From the NCBI GenBank assembly GCA_028284665.1, contig JANQRG010000037.1, forward strand, positions 101,810 to 165,809: a stretch of 64,000 bases of DNA, given 5' to 3'. The stretch is from Croceivirga sp. (GTDB lineage: Bacteria; Bacteroidota; Bacteroidia; Flavobacteriales; Flavobacteriaceae). The notes beneath the pieces are model-generated. The model ran no database searches, had not been told where the DNA came from, and worked only from the letters and a program-made list of their open reading frames with translations. This document shows positions 20,519-30,963 of this stretch, piece by piece. The stretch's first letter is position 1. Each line of letters opens with the position of its first letter. The position numbers and the translations under genes were made by a program.

Positions 20519-22732
20519 TTAGGAAGGATTGACAAAGCTCTTAAGAAGTTCACGAACGCGTTTTACGCCTTCTACGTGGTATTTTGCCTTAGTCTTTTTT
20601 AATCCCACTTTAACGGTAAAGGCAGAATTTGGAAGCTCCTGAAACATAAATTCGTCCGTCCAGTCATCGCCAATGGAGAAGACAAAATCATACTCTTTTT
20701 CACTAAGCATTCGTACTGCAGCCCTTCCTTTGTTGACATTACTGCTTTTTACTTCCATGACTTTGTTGCCATTGAGTACACTAATGTCATCGTTTCCAAT
20801 TAAGCTGGTAAGTACCGTGTTTAATTCTGTGGCCCGCTTTTCGCCAAAATCCGGGTCGGTATTGCGATAATGCCATGCCAGGGAATAATTTTTTTCTTCT
20901 ATAAAGGAACCGGGAGTCCTGTCTACAAAGGATTCCAACACCGGGGTAATCTTATCCATCCAGGCTTTTTTCACCTTTTCCAAAAGTTGAAAGGGTTTTC
21001 CGTTCCGGGAAATCCATACCCCGTGCTCCACGATCATGTTGTATTTTTTATCCAGGAACCATTTGGAAAAGGTCTCTTTGTCCCGTCCGCTGATTAGAAA
21101 TAGGGTTGTTCCTTCCTGATGATGAAGCGTATCTAACAATTCATATAACTCCTTGTCCGGAGCTGCCTTTTGTGGGTCTTTATGGAACCCCACAAGGGTC
21201 CCATCATAATCCAGGAATAACAAACGGTTTTTTGCAACTTTATAGTCTTCCAACATGCCATTTAGGATCCCTGGATTCAATTTTTGAGAGACATAGGGAT
21301 CTGCTCCTTGTTTTTTAGCTTTCAGCGAGTTCATGAACTCATTCGCCCAGACTTCTACATTATATCGGCGCAACCTGTTTTGCAAAAAGATGTTCCGGGC
21401 CATTTGTTGTTCTTTGGGCATCTCAATGGCCATTTTTAAGGTGTCCGCTTGTTGCTCAAAATTGTTAGGGTTTATGAGCAAAGCTTCGTTCATTTCGTAG
21501 GCGGAACCTGCCATTTCGCTTAAGATGAGCACTCCGGTTTTATCCGTTCGGGTAGCAATGTATTCTTTAGCTACCAGGTTCATGCCATCTCGTAGTGGCG
21601 TTAACCAGGCAATGTCACAAGAAGTATAGAGATCTATAAGATTCTCAAAAGGTAGCGATCGGTAGAAATACCAAATCGGTGTCCAGTTCACTGTGGAGAG
21701 TTCTCCGTTTATCCTCCCAACCAGCTCATCGATCTCACGCTTTAACAATTTGTACTGGGGAACGTTGGCGCGGGAAGGGACGGCTAAAATAATCAAGCGT
21801 ACCCGCTCCTTGTAGTCCGGATACTTGTTCAAAAAATACTCAAAGGCGTTAATGCGTTTGGCAATACCTTTGCTATAGTCCAGTCGGTCAATAGAAACAA
21901 TTAATTTGGTTCCCGGAGCTGATGCTTTGTGATCATCAAGCTTTTGCTGCAGATCCGTACGTTCCTTTCCTTTAAGTGCATTGCTGACTTTTGCCGCGCT
22001 ATGGAATTTTTCATAATCAATTCCCATAGGGAAGGAATCTACCTTGATTACGCGATTTTCCAGGTAGACATCATTGAAACTCACATCCAAGCCCAACAAT
22101 CGCCGAACAGAACTTAAAAAATGACGCTCATAATCATAGGTATGAAAGCCGATGAGGTCTGCCCCTAACAGCCCTTCCAGAACCTCTTCCCGCCAGGGCA
22201 AGGTCCTGAAGATCTCATACGAAGGGAAAGGGATATGCAAAAAGAAACCTATAGTAGCTTCCGGGCGTTTTTCTTTTACCATTTGGGGTACCAACATCAA
22301 TTGATAATCATGTACCCAAATAATGTCATCATCATTAGATTGCTCCAAAATGGCGTTTGCAAACTTTTGATTTACGGCTTTGTAGGTCTCCCAAAACTCC
22401 AATTCAAATTCCGTATACTCCAGGAAATAGTGAAATAAGGGCCACACCGTGCGATTACTAAAACCAAAATAAAAGCCTTCCATCTCTGCGGTTGTCAAAG
22501 GCACCCGCAAACATCCATGAACCTGTAACGCCTTGTCAATATCTTGCTCCAGCTCGGGTGGAGTATCCTCCTTGGTCAATCCGGACCATCCAATCCAAAG
22601 ACTCTCTCCCCCGTGATGCACAGACTTCATTCCGGTAGCTAATCCTCCAACACTGGGTTTTGCTGTAAGCCCACCATCACTTATTTGCAATTGTACTGGT
22701 AGCCTATTAGAAATAATTATAGTTTTACTCAT
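20519..22732 (-). CDS. Bifunctional trehalose-6-phosphate synthase/phosphatase (OtsA-OtsB fusion)
   Basis: Ots[33 protein letters not shown]; Ots[23 protein letters not shown]. Confidence 0.95.
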   Translation of the reverse strand: MSKTIIISNRLPVQLQISDGGLTAKPSVGGLATGMKSVHHGGESLWIGWSGLTKEDTPPELEQDIDKALQVHGCLRVPLTTAEMEGFYFGFSNRTVWPLFHYFLEYTEFELEFWETYKAVNQKFANAILEQSNDDDIIWVHDYQLMLVPQMVKEKRPEATIGFFLHIPFPSYEIFRTLPWREEVLEGLLGADLIGFHTYDYERHFLSSVRRLLGLDVSFNDVYLENRVIKVDSFPMGIDYEKFHSAAKVSNALKGKERTDLQQKLDDHKASAPGTKLIVSIDRLDYSKGIAKRINAFEYFLNKYPDYKERVRLIILAVPSRANVPQYKLLKREIDELVGRINGELSTVNWTPIWYFYRSLPFENLIDLYTSCDIAWLTPLRDGMNLVAKEYIATRTDKTGVLILSEMAGSAYEMNEALLINPNNFEQQADTLKMAIEMPKEQQMARNIFLQNRLRRYNVEVWANEFMNSLKAKKQGADPYVSQKLNPGILNGMLEDYKVAKNRLLFLDYDGTLVGFHKDPQKAAPDKELYELLDTLHHQEGTTLFLISGRDKETFSKWFLDKKYNMIVEHGVWISRNGKPFQLLEKVKKAWMDKITPVLESFVDRTPGSFIEEKNYSLAWHYRNTDPDFGEKRATELNTVLTSLIGNDDISVLNGNKVMEVKSSNVNKGRAAVRMLSEKEYDFVFSIGDDWTDEFMFQELPNSAFTVKVGLKKTKAKYHVEGVKRVRELLKSFVNPS

Positions 22733-22826
22733 CGGTTAGTTTTTAACGGGAATGTAATAAACTGGCAGATTTTTCGATTATTAGAAAGAAAATACGTACA
22801 AAACTACCAAAAGATAAGAACTTAGC

Positions 22827-24626
22827 ATGGATAACCTAAATTACGGAATTATTGGCAACTGTAGAAGTGCGGCGCTTATTTCAGCAACCGGATCGTTGGA
22901 TTGGTGTTGTTTGCCCCAATTTGACGCTTCTTCGGTATTTGCGAAGCTTTTGGACGTTAAAAAGGGAGGGAGTTTTGAGATTATTACGAAATACAATTAC
23001 GAGATCACCCAGAAATACCATCCTAACACCGCTTTATTGATCACGCGTTTCTCGGATGGGGAAAATATCTTTGAACTCCATGACTTTATGCCTCGATATT
23101 ACAAGCCTAATGGGCGGTATAACGCTCCTCCGGAGATCATCAGGTATGTAAAACACATTGCCGGGGCGCCTAAGTTTACCGTTTTGTACGATCCAAGGCT
23201 GGAATATGCCAAAGGGGAGACCACGCATCATGTAAAAGCCAATTTTATCGTAAGTATCACCAGTAGGATACAGTTTGACACCTTGTTTCTTTACACCTCC
23301 TTCAATAAAAACCATATCCTTAGCGGGGAGGAGATCACCCTTAAGGAGGACGGGTATTTTTTGGTGTGCTACAACGAAAAGATATTACGGCCTACCACTG
23401 AAAAGATCGCTTTGGAATTGGAGCGTACCAAGATCTATTGGTTGGATTGGGTTGACCGTACCCCTACCTATAAAAAATTCAACAGGGAGATTATCAGAAG
23501 TGCGATCACTTTAAAAATGCTTACGTACGACAAGTCCGGGGCTGTCCTGGCTGCGGCTACCACGTCCCTGCCGGAAACGATAGGGGAGGTGCGGAATTGG
23601 GACTATCGCTTTTGCTGGATTCGGGATGCTTCCATGGTAATCAAGGTGGTTTCCGAATTGGGACATAAAAATTCAGCCAAGCGATTTCTGCAGTTTATTA
23701 TAGATCTGATGCCGGATAAAGATGAAAAGCTACAGATCATGTACGGCATTAACGGGGAAAAGACCTTAACAGAAAAAACCCTGGATCACCTGGAAGGGTA
23801 TAAAGGGTCAAAACCTGTTCGTATAGGTAATGCAGCATATAAGCAACGACAAAATGACATTTACGGGATCCTGATGGATGTCATTTACGAACAGCTGATC
23901 AAGTTCAGCAACGACATCGAAAATGGGGAAGAGCTTTGGAGCATTACCAAGGGTATTGTCTGGATCGTAGAAAAACACTGGCGAGAGCCGGATAAGGGGA
24001 TTTGGGAATTTCGGGGAGAAGACCGGCATTTCACCTTCTCCAAGGTGCTGTGTTGGGTGGCGTTAGATAGGGCGATAAAGGTGGCGAAGATATTTGGAAA
24101 ACATCGCAAAATAGAAAAGTGGTCCGCCATTGAGCAGGAAATACGTTCCGATATCATGGAAAACGCCTGGAATGAAGACATCAAGGCATTTGCGCAGTCC
24201 TATGGCTCGTATCATCTGGATGCCTCAGTGCTGTTGATGGAGTCCTACGGGTTTATTCATGCCAAAGACCCTAAATTCATTAGCACGGTAAAAGCCATTG
24301 AAAAAGACCTTAGCAACGACGGATTACTGTATCGCTATAAGAATGAAGACGACTTTGGCCTGCCGTCTTCCTCCTTTACGATCTGTACGTTTTGGTTTAT
24401 CAATGCCTTGTTCAAAATTGGGGAAGAAGAAAAAGCGCTCCAACAATTTGAGCGTTTGTTGGGCTACAGCAACCACCTGGGATTGTTTAGCGAGGATATT
24501 GATTTCAAGAGCAAACGATTGTTGGGGAATTTTCCACAGGCCTACTCCCATTTGGCCCTGATAGAATGCGCAATTAACTTTTCCCGAAAACAGAGCGAGG
24601 AGCGAATACTGGAATCTATTAGTTGA
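22827..24626 (+). CDS. Glycoside hydrolase family 15 (glucoamylase/trehalase-like)
   Basis: YGIIGNCRSAALISATGSLDWCCLPQFDASSVFAKLLD; EVRNWDYRFCWIRDASM; GIWEFRGEDRHFTFSKVLCWVALDRA. Confidence 0.92.
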   Translation: MDNLNYGIIGNCRSAALISATGSLDWCCLPQFDASSVFAKLLDVKKGGSFEIITKYNYEITQKYHPNTALLITRFSDGENIFELHDFMPRYYKPNGRYNAPPEIIRYVKHIAGAPKFTVLYDPRLEYAKGETTHHVKANFIVSITSRIQFDTLFLYTSFNKNHILSGEEITLKEDGYFLVCYNEKILRPTTEKIALELERTKIYWLDWVDRTPTYKKFNREIIRSAITLKMLTYDKSGAVLAAATTSLPETIGEVRNWDYRFCWIRDASMVIKVVSELGHKNSAKRFLQFIIDLMPDKDEKLQIMYGINGEKTLTEKTLDHLEGYKGSKPVRIGNAAYKQRQNDIYGILMDVIYEQLIKFSNDIENGEELWSITKGIVWIVEKHWREPDKGIWEFRGEDRHFTFSKVLCWVALDRAIKVAKIFGKHRKIEKWSAIEQEIRSDIMENAWNEDIKAFAQSYGSYHLDASVLLMESYGFIHAKDPKFISTVKAIEKDLSNDGLLYRYKNEDDFGLPSSSFTICTFWFINALFKIGEEEKALQQFERLLGYSNHLGLFSEDIDFKSKRLLGNFPQAYSHLALIECAINFSRKQSEERILESIS

Positions 24627-26046
24627 TAGATTTCGCTACTGTTTTGATTTTCTCCATGAGTTGCGTTAAATGATCTGGCGTGGTAAACGGATTCATCAGG
24701 GAAGTTCGCAAATAAGTAATACCCCTGAGTTTGGTTTGTACAATATAGAATTCCCCATCTTCCAAAAGCTGTTGCCGGATTGCGGCGTTCAACCGGTTTA
24801 ATTCCTTGTTGGATTTTTCAGGGACAATCCATCGAAAACAGAGAATGTTGGATTGTGGATGTGTCGCCAGTTCAAAACAGGGATCATCCACCAGCAGCTT
24901 GGCAAATGACTGAGCCAGATCGTATTGACGGGTGACATATTCGTCAAACAACTGCTCGCCATAATTCTTGAGTAATACATACCAATGCAGGCACATCATG
25001 GTTTTGGTACACTCGAAGGTCATTTTACCACTTTGATACCAGATGTCTTCCTGGTTTTCTTCCAGCAAATAATCGGCCTGCTGGCTAAACGTATTTTGGG
25101 CATGGGCTTTGTTTTTAAAGAGTAAAGCGGTAGTAATTGTGGGCATCAGCAACATTTTATGTCCATCGATCACTACAGAATCGGCATCTTCAATACCCTG
25201 AAGAAGCGCTTTGTACTTTTTAGAATAGATTGCGGCACCCCCATGAGCGCCATCCACATGAAACCAAATCTTCTTTTGGCGGGCAAATTGCCCGATGGCT
25301 TCCAGATTATCGTAGGCCCCGGTGGCGGTTGAGGGAGCAGAACCAATGATAGCAAAGACTTCAATCCCTTCGGAAGTCGCCTTGTTAAAGTAAGCCTCGA
25401 GCAACGAGACATTCATGGAAAAGTCTTGTGTTGAAGGAATTTTTATGATCCCTTTTTCTCCGAGCCCCATGATTTTAGCTGCCCGATCCACACAGTAATG
25501 GGATTCTTCACAAACCATGATCCCCAGGGGTTGAGAATGTCCCTCATTCCAAACATCGTGTTTTACAATTGCCTTTCTTGCGGAGAGTAGTGCGGTTAAG
25601 TTGGCCAAACTACCTCCGGAAGTTAAAAATCCTCCGGAATCCCCGGCATACCCTATTTGCTTGCAGATGCGATCGATTACGACCCGTTCAATAGCAGAAG
25701 GCGCCATTCCCATTTCGTAAATGGCCATTCCGTTATTTAAAAGCGAACTTACCATCCCGGTAAGTGTTGTTATTGGGGCGGTTGCAGCCACCTGATGTCC
25801 AACATATTTTGGATGATGGATATGGGTGGTACGACGTAGGATTTCCGGGAAGAAATCGCTTGCAGTAGCATCTTCCATATACGCTTCCCAAAACCGGAGT
25901 TCCTCTTCTAAAGGGGTCCAATGTATGGGTTTTTGATCGCCTTTCATAGCATTGTTTAAGTGCGCCGCAATAAGATCAATTAGTTTAATTCCCTGACTTC
26001 TAAAACTATCTGGGTCATAAGCGAAAGAAAGTGATGTCTTGTTCAT
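24619..26046 (-). CDS. Group II pyridoxal-dependent decarboxylase-family protein
   Basis: GGFLTSGGSLANLTAL, HVDGAHGGAA, DADSVVIDGHKMLLMP (PLP lysine). Confidence 0.9.
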   Translation of the reverse strand: MNKTSLSFAYDPDSFRSQGIKLIDLIAAHLNNAMKGDQKPIHWTPLEEELRFWEAYMEDATASDFFPEILRRTTHIHHPKYVGHQVAATAPITTLTGMVSSLLNNGMAIYEMGMAPSAIERVVIDRICKQIGYAGDSGGFLTSGGSLANLTALLSARKAIVKHDVWNEGHSQPLGIMVCEESHYCVDRAAKIMGLGEKGIIKIPSTQDFSMNVSLLEAYFNKATSEGIEVFAIIGSAPSTATGAYDNLEAIGQFARQKKIWFHVDGAHGGAAIYSKKYKALLQGIEDADSVVIDGHKMLLMPTITTALLFKNKAHAQNTFSQQADYLLEENQEDIWYQSGKMTFECTKTMMCLHWYVLLKNYGEQLFDEYVTRQYDLAQSFAKLLVDDPCFELATHPQSNILCFRWIVPEKSNKELNRLNAAIRQQLLEDGEFYIVQTKLRGITYLRTSLMNPFTTPDHLTQLMEKIKTVAKSIN

Positions 26047-26134
26047 TGCTTTAGAAAAAGAAATATAGAAAAAGCTTCAAAATTTTATGGAAAATGTAGG
26101 ATTTTAATCTCATTATTGGGTTTTAAACTCAAAA

Positions 26135-27340
26135 ATGAAATTAGCAATCTCTTCACTTTTTATATTGATTTTAACAACTGGTTTAAACGCCCAAGTTCAA
26201 TTTGAAAATGGCTATTATATTGACTTGAGTGGAAGAAAAGTAAAGTGTTTAATTAAGAATTCCAACTGGAGCAATAATCCGGAAAGAATCGCATATAAGT
26301 TATCAAACAATGGGGATGTTAACTATTTTGACAACAAAATGGCCAAGGAATTTGGAATTGGCGATACGGTCAAATTCCTTCTGGTAACAGCGGAGTTCCC
26401 CAATACCTACAAAAACCCTGATAAATCAGATAATGACCCAAATCCCGTAATGACAAAAAGAACAGTTTTTGTAAAACAGATTTTACAGGGCGAGGCTACG
26501 CTGTTTGAGTATAGAGGCAATAATCAAGTCTCTTATTTATATCAAATCAATAATGATGAACCAATTGTTTTGAATTACAAGAAGTACGTTGCCGCGGGAG
26601 ACAATAAGATTCGCGAGAATAATATTTTTAGAAGGCAATTGTTGAAAGACTTAAAATGTGGAAACGAAGTGGATATTCAAACGGTGCAATACACTAGAAA
26701 ATCCCTTATATCCTATTTTAGGAAATATAATGCTTGTATTAATCCACAGGGAATAGATAATTCCAAGGAGATTGCCAGAAGAAAGATCAAAACTTATTTC
26801 AAGATTTTTGGAGGTGCACAATCGTATGGATTTACCTTTGAAAGAAACAATAGGACCGTAGATTTTGGCAATGAAATTGGCCCAAAATTTGGGGTTGAAC
26901 TAGAAGGGATGTTACCCTTCAATACTAATAAATGGAGTATTTTTTTATCCGTAGATTATTCCAGTTATTCCAGCGAGGAAATCGTGTCACCAAGTTCAAG
27001 CGCTGTTAGCTATCGAGCGGAGTTGAATAGGTTGGGTACTGTTTTGGGAGGTAGGCACTATATGTTTTTGAATAATACTAACAGTCTATTTATAGAAGGA
27101 GGAATAGCCATTAACAATGATTTTAATGCTAAGATTGATGAATTCATCCAAAATGAGTTTTTTGATGATAATGAATTCGAAGTGTCCGAATTAAGTACTA
27201 CTGGTACATTTGGCATAGGATACAGCTATAAACAACGGATGGCCATAAGACTTAACTATTATCTCAATCAGGGAATTTTAGAAGTTGATAGATCTGATAA
27301 GTTGTCTGTACTTGCTTTGACATTAGTCTATAGACTATAA
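26135..27340 (+). CDS. Hypothetical exported protein with C-terminal outer-membrane beta-barrel-like region
   Basis: Signal peptide; alternating pattern ending in hydrophobic LSVLALTLVYRL. Confidence 0.6.
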   Translation: MKLAISSLFILILTTGLNAQVQFENGYYIDLSGRKVKCLIKNSNWSNNPERIAYKLSNNGDVNYFDNKMAKEFGIGDTVKFLLVTAEFPNTYKNPDKSDNDPNPVMTKRTVFVKQILQGEATLFEYRGNNQVSYLYQINNDEPIVLNYKKYVAAGDNKIRENNIFRRQLLKDLKCGNEVDIQTVQYTRKSLISYFRKYNACINPQGIDNSKEIARRKIKTYFKIFGGAQSYGFTFERNNRTVDFGNEIGPKFGVELEGMLPFNTNKWSIFLSVDYSSYSSEEIVSPSSSAVSYRAELNRLGTVLGGRHYMFLNNTNSLFIEGGIAINNDFNAKIDEFIQNEFFDDNEFEVSELSTTGTFGIGYSYKQRMAIRLNYYLNQGILEVDRSDKLSVLALTLVYRL

Positions 27341-27370
27341 AAAAACCGCCCCTAATTTAGGGGCGGCTTT
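27340..27370. terminator. Bidirectional intrinsic terminator between convergent genes
   Basis: aaaaaa-ccgcccctaa-t-ttaggggcgg-cttt; 10-bp perfect stem flanked by A and T runs. Confidence 0.85.
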
Positions 27371-27396
27371 GATACTTCCTGTAGAAGTCATTTGAA

Positions 27397-29208
27397 TTAG
27401 TCAAAAGTATAACCGTTATCTGCAGCAACCTTATCGGCAATCTGGGTCCGAAGCGCCACCACATTGGGGTAGTTCGTATATTTCGTAAATCGCTTTAATC
27501 CCATAAGCATCATGCGCTGTTCATCGCCTTCGGCGAATGAGATTATAGCTTCTTTACCTTTATCATTCACAATATTTACAGCCCGGTAAAGGTACAATTT
27601 AGACATCGCTATTTGTGTAGCTTGTGCTTCCTCACCATATCGCTTCGCGTTCTTTTCGGTTCGCAACAAAGCGGATTCGGCCAAATAGATCTGGATCAAA
27701 ATATCCGAAGCAGCCAGGAGCAATTGCTGATGCTTTTCCAGGTCCGGTCCAAATTTTTGTACGGCACTACCGGCTACCATCAAAAATACTTTTTTCAACC
27801 GTTTGATCAAATCTTTTTCTTCAGCAAAGAGTTCAGAAAAATCAGGAGTTTCAAAAGAAGGGATCCCCATAAGCTCTTCGCCAACTGCTGTAGCCGGCCC
27901 CAGAAGGTCTACATGACCCTTCATCGCTTTTTTAACCAACATACCTACTGAAAGCATTCTGTTGATCTCATTGGTCCCTTCATAGATCCTGGAGATACGG
28001 GCGTCCCTCCAGGCCGATTCCATGGGTGTATCGGCGCTAAAGCCCATACCCCCAAAGATCTGAATACCCTCGTCCGAGGTATGTTGCACGTGTTCTGACA
28101 CGGCAACCTTTAGAATGGAACACTCAATCGCGTATTCTTCAACACCTTTTAGTTCTGCTTCCTGATGGGAGTTCCCGTCGGCCTCTCGTAAAGCAATGCG
28201 ATCTTCGATGTTCTTAGCGGCTCGGTAACAAGCTGCCTCATCCACATAGGCGTTGGTAGCCATATCGGCTAACTTCGCTTTGATCGCTCCAAAATTGACA
28301 ATAGGCGTTTTGAACTGTACCCGTTCATTGGCGTATTTTGCAGCTTCATTGATAACTCTACGTTGTGCTTCCAGGCAGGCAGCAGCCAACTTTATGCGTC
28401 CAACGTTTAACGCATTCATAGCGATCTTGAAACCGTTCCCGCGTTCCGAAAGCATGTTTTCAACAGGCACTTTAGTTTCATTGAAGAATACCTGCCGGGT
28501 AGAGGAGGAGTGAATCCCCAATTTCTTCTCTTCATCCCCTAAGGTAATCCCATTTTCGGGGTCGTATTCCACAATAAAGCCGGTAATATTCTTATCGTCT
28601 TCAATACGGGCAAATACAATTAACAAATTACAGAAGCCGGCATTAGAGATCCACATTTTTTGCCCTGAGATGCTGTAATATGTTCCATCCTCTGAAAGGA
28701 CCGCTTTTGTTTTTCCGGAATTCGCATCAGACCCTGCACCAGGCTCGGTTAGGCAATAGGCCCCAAACCATTCCCCGGAGGCTAACTTCGGTACATACTT
28801 TGCTTTTTGTGCTTCCGTACCATACAACGTAATAGGCATGGTACCAATTCCGGTATGGGCACCGAAAGCCGTACTAAACGACCCGGTAGCGCCGGAGATA
28901 TAATCGCACACCAACATGGTGGACACAAAGCCCATTCCCATGCCTCCATAGGCTTCAGGGACAGCGATACTTAACAAACCGAGTTCACCGGCTTCGCGCA
29001 TGCATTCCTCCGTGTAGGCATAATCCTTTTTCTCAAAACGTTCCCAATGTGCCCAAAGTTTACGCTCTACAAATTCCTTGGTGCTTCCACGCATCATTTC
29101 CTGTTCTTCGGTGAGATCTTCCAGGGTAAATACCTCTTCGCAGGGGGTTTCCTTCACCAAAAACTGCCCGCCGCGTAGGATTTCTTTATTTAGGGTTTCT
29201 GTACTCAT
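27397..29208 (-). CDS. Acyl-CoA dehydrogenase
   Basis: YCLTEPGAGSDAN, QMWISNAGFC, GIQIFGGMGFSADTPMESAWRDARISRIYEGTNEI. Confidence 0.95.
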   Translation of the reverse strand: MSTETLNKEILRGGQFLVKETPCEEVFTLEDLTEEQEMMRGSTKEFVERKLWAHWERFEKKDYAYTEECMREAGELGLLSIAVPEAYGGMGMGFVSTMLVCDYISGATGSFSTAFGAHTGIGTMPITLYGTEAQKAKYVPKLASGEWFGAYCLTEPGAGSDANSGKTKAVLSEDGTYYSISGQKMWISNAGFCNLLIVFARIEDDKNITGFIVEYDPENGITLGDEEKKLGIHSSSTRQVFFNETKVPVENMLSERGNGFKIAMNALNVGRIKLAAACLEAQRRVINEAAKYANERVQFKTPIVNFGAIKAKLADMATNAYVDEAACYRAAKNIEDRIALREADGNSHQEAELKGVEEYAIECSILKVAVSEHVQHTSDEGIQIFGGMGFSADTPMESAWRDARISRIYEGTNEINRMLSVGMLVKKAMKGHVDLLGPATAVGEELMGIPSFETPDFSELFAEEKDLIKRLKKVFLMVAGSAVQKFGPDLEKHQQLLLAASDILIQIYLAESALLRTEKNAKRYGEEAQATQIAMSKLYLYRAVNIVNDKGKEAIISFAEGDEQRMMLMGLKRFTKYTNYPNVVALRTQIADKVAADNGYTFD

Positions 29209-29227
29209 AGCGTATGATTTAATAATT

Positions 29228-30418
29228 CTAATTCAAAAATTCAAATATGCCTGCGGCACCTTGTCCGGTGCCTACACACATGGTAACAAGGCCATGTTTG
29301 CCTTGCATATTGCGTTTGCGCATTTCGTCAAAGAGCTGCACTGAAAGTTTTGCACCAGTACAACCCAAAGGATGTCCCAGAGCAATAGCACCCCCATTGA
29401 CGTTAACGATGTCATTGTTTAATCCCAATTCGCGAATAACCGCCAGGGATTGGGAGGCAAAAGCCTCGTTCAATTCGATCAGTTCAATATCCTCTTGCTT
29501 CATGCCTGCTTGCTTCAAGGCCTTTGGTACCGCCTTAACAGGGCCAATACCCATAATCCTGGGTTCTACCCCTGCTGCGGCATAGCTTACCAATCGCGCC
29601 ACAGGTTCCAGATTCAATTCTTTCACCAAATCTTCACTCATGATCATCACAAATGCTGCGCCATCGCTGGTTTGTGATGAATTTCCGGCAGTCACACTAC
29701 CGTTTGCAGCAAAAACCGGTCGTAACCTGGCTAAGGCCTGCAAAGAGGTATCTTTTCTTGGCCCTTCATCTTTGTTGACGGAATATTTTTTCGTTGCTTT
29801 TTTTCCATCGGCGCCAACATAGGTATGTTCCACTTCAATGGGTACAATTTGATCCTGGAACCGGTCTTCGGACTGGGCGTTCAAGGCTTTTTGATGGGAG
29901 TTGTACGCAAATTCATCCTGGTCTTCGCGTGATACCTTGAATTCCTGGGCTACTGCTTCGGCGGTATTCCCCATACCCCAATAATAGTCTTCGTGACCTG
30001 AATTCACCAGATCATAGTTCAATTCCGTTTTAAACCCTGTCATGGGCACGGAACTCATACTTTCCACCCCTCCGGCAATGATACAATCCGCCATCCCGGA
30101 CTGGATTTTGGCTGTTGCAATACCAATGGTCTCTAATCCGGAGGAACAAAAGCGGTTTACGGTGACCCCAGGCACATCCACGATATCCAATCCCATCAAA
30201 GAGATAAGGCGCGCCATGTTTAATCCCTGTGATCCTTCAGGCATGGCATTACCTACAATCACATCATCAATTCGTTTTTTATCGAAATCGGCAAACTGAC
30301 CTACCAAATGTTCAATAGTCTCTGCGGCCATTTCGTCGGCACGTTTAAATCGGAAAGCTCCTTTAGGTGCTTTGCCCACTGCGGTTCTGTATCCTTTTAC
30401 GATATATGATGTTCTCAT
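29228..30418 (-). CDS. Acetyl-CoA C-acyltransferase (thiolase)
   Basis: [50 protein letters not shown]. Confidence 0.96.
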   Translation of the reverse strand: MRTSYIVKGYRTAVGKAPKGAFRFKRADEMAAETIEHLVGQFADFDKKRIDDVIVGNAMPEGSQGLNMARLISLMGLDIVDVPGVTVNRFCSSGLETIGIATAKIQSGMADCIIAGGVESMSSVPMTGFKTELNYDLVNSGHEDYYWGMGNTAEAVAQEFKVSREDQDEFAYNSHQKALNAQSEDRFQDQIVPIEVEHTYVGADGKKATKKYSVNKDEGPRKDTSLQALARLRPVFAANGSVTAGNSSQTSDGAAFVMIMSEDLVKELNLEPVARLVSYAAAGVEPRIMGIGPVKAVPKALKQAGMKQEDIELIELNEAFASQSLAVIRELGLNNDIVNVNGGAIALGHPLGCTGAKLSVQLFDEMRKRNMQGKHGLVTMCVGTGQGAAGIFEFLN

Positions 30419-30421
30419 TTC

Positions 30422-30958
30422 TTAATTTTTAAATTCTGTTGTCGCCCTAAATTCCTCCTTAAGGTGCACATCTGTTTCGGTATCATAAAACCAGTATTCG
30501 TCTAACACGGATTTGTATCCTATTCGCATTCTAACTTTAGGAAAATTCTTCAAAACAACCCGGGTTTCGTCATTATAGGGAAGTCCAAATAACATAATTT
30601 CCTCCCCGGAGGTAAACACATGATTACCTATGGTGTTGTTTCGTAAAATGTTATAGCCAAAAGTCCTATCCGGGTTTAGCGAATCCATTAGCACTTCTAT
30701 GTTTTCGATAGGGGTGCCTTTGTAATCCAACTGCACTGAGGTCACTATCGCAGGCCCAGTGCCTTTGTTCGTAACTTTAATACCAAAACCTTCATTATTA
30801 TAGTGTTCCGTTAAGCTTAAATAGGGCCAAACCATAGATTTTTGCTGTGATCTCATAATACCGGCCTCATAAATAGAGGTAACCATTGCGATAATACTAA
30901 TAGCTAACGCCAAAACGGTTCCTATGCTCTGAAAGCGATCAGCTCTGGTACTTGCCAT
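30422..30958 (-). CDS. Hypothetical protein with N-terminal TM anchor, inside fad operon
   Basis: ORF on same strand with 3-5 bp gaps to both fad neighbours; one TM near N-terminus. Confidence 0.75.
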   Translation of the reverse strand: MASTRADRFQSIGTVLALAISIIAMVTSIYEAGIMRSQQKSMVWPYLSLTEHYNNEGFGIKVTNKGTGPAIVTSVQLDYKGTPIENIEVLMDSLNPDRTFGYNILRNNTIGNHVFTSGEEIMLFGLPYNDETRVVLKNFPKVRMRIGYKSVLDEYWFYDTETDVHLKEEFRATTEFKN

Positions 30959-30963
30959 ATGAA

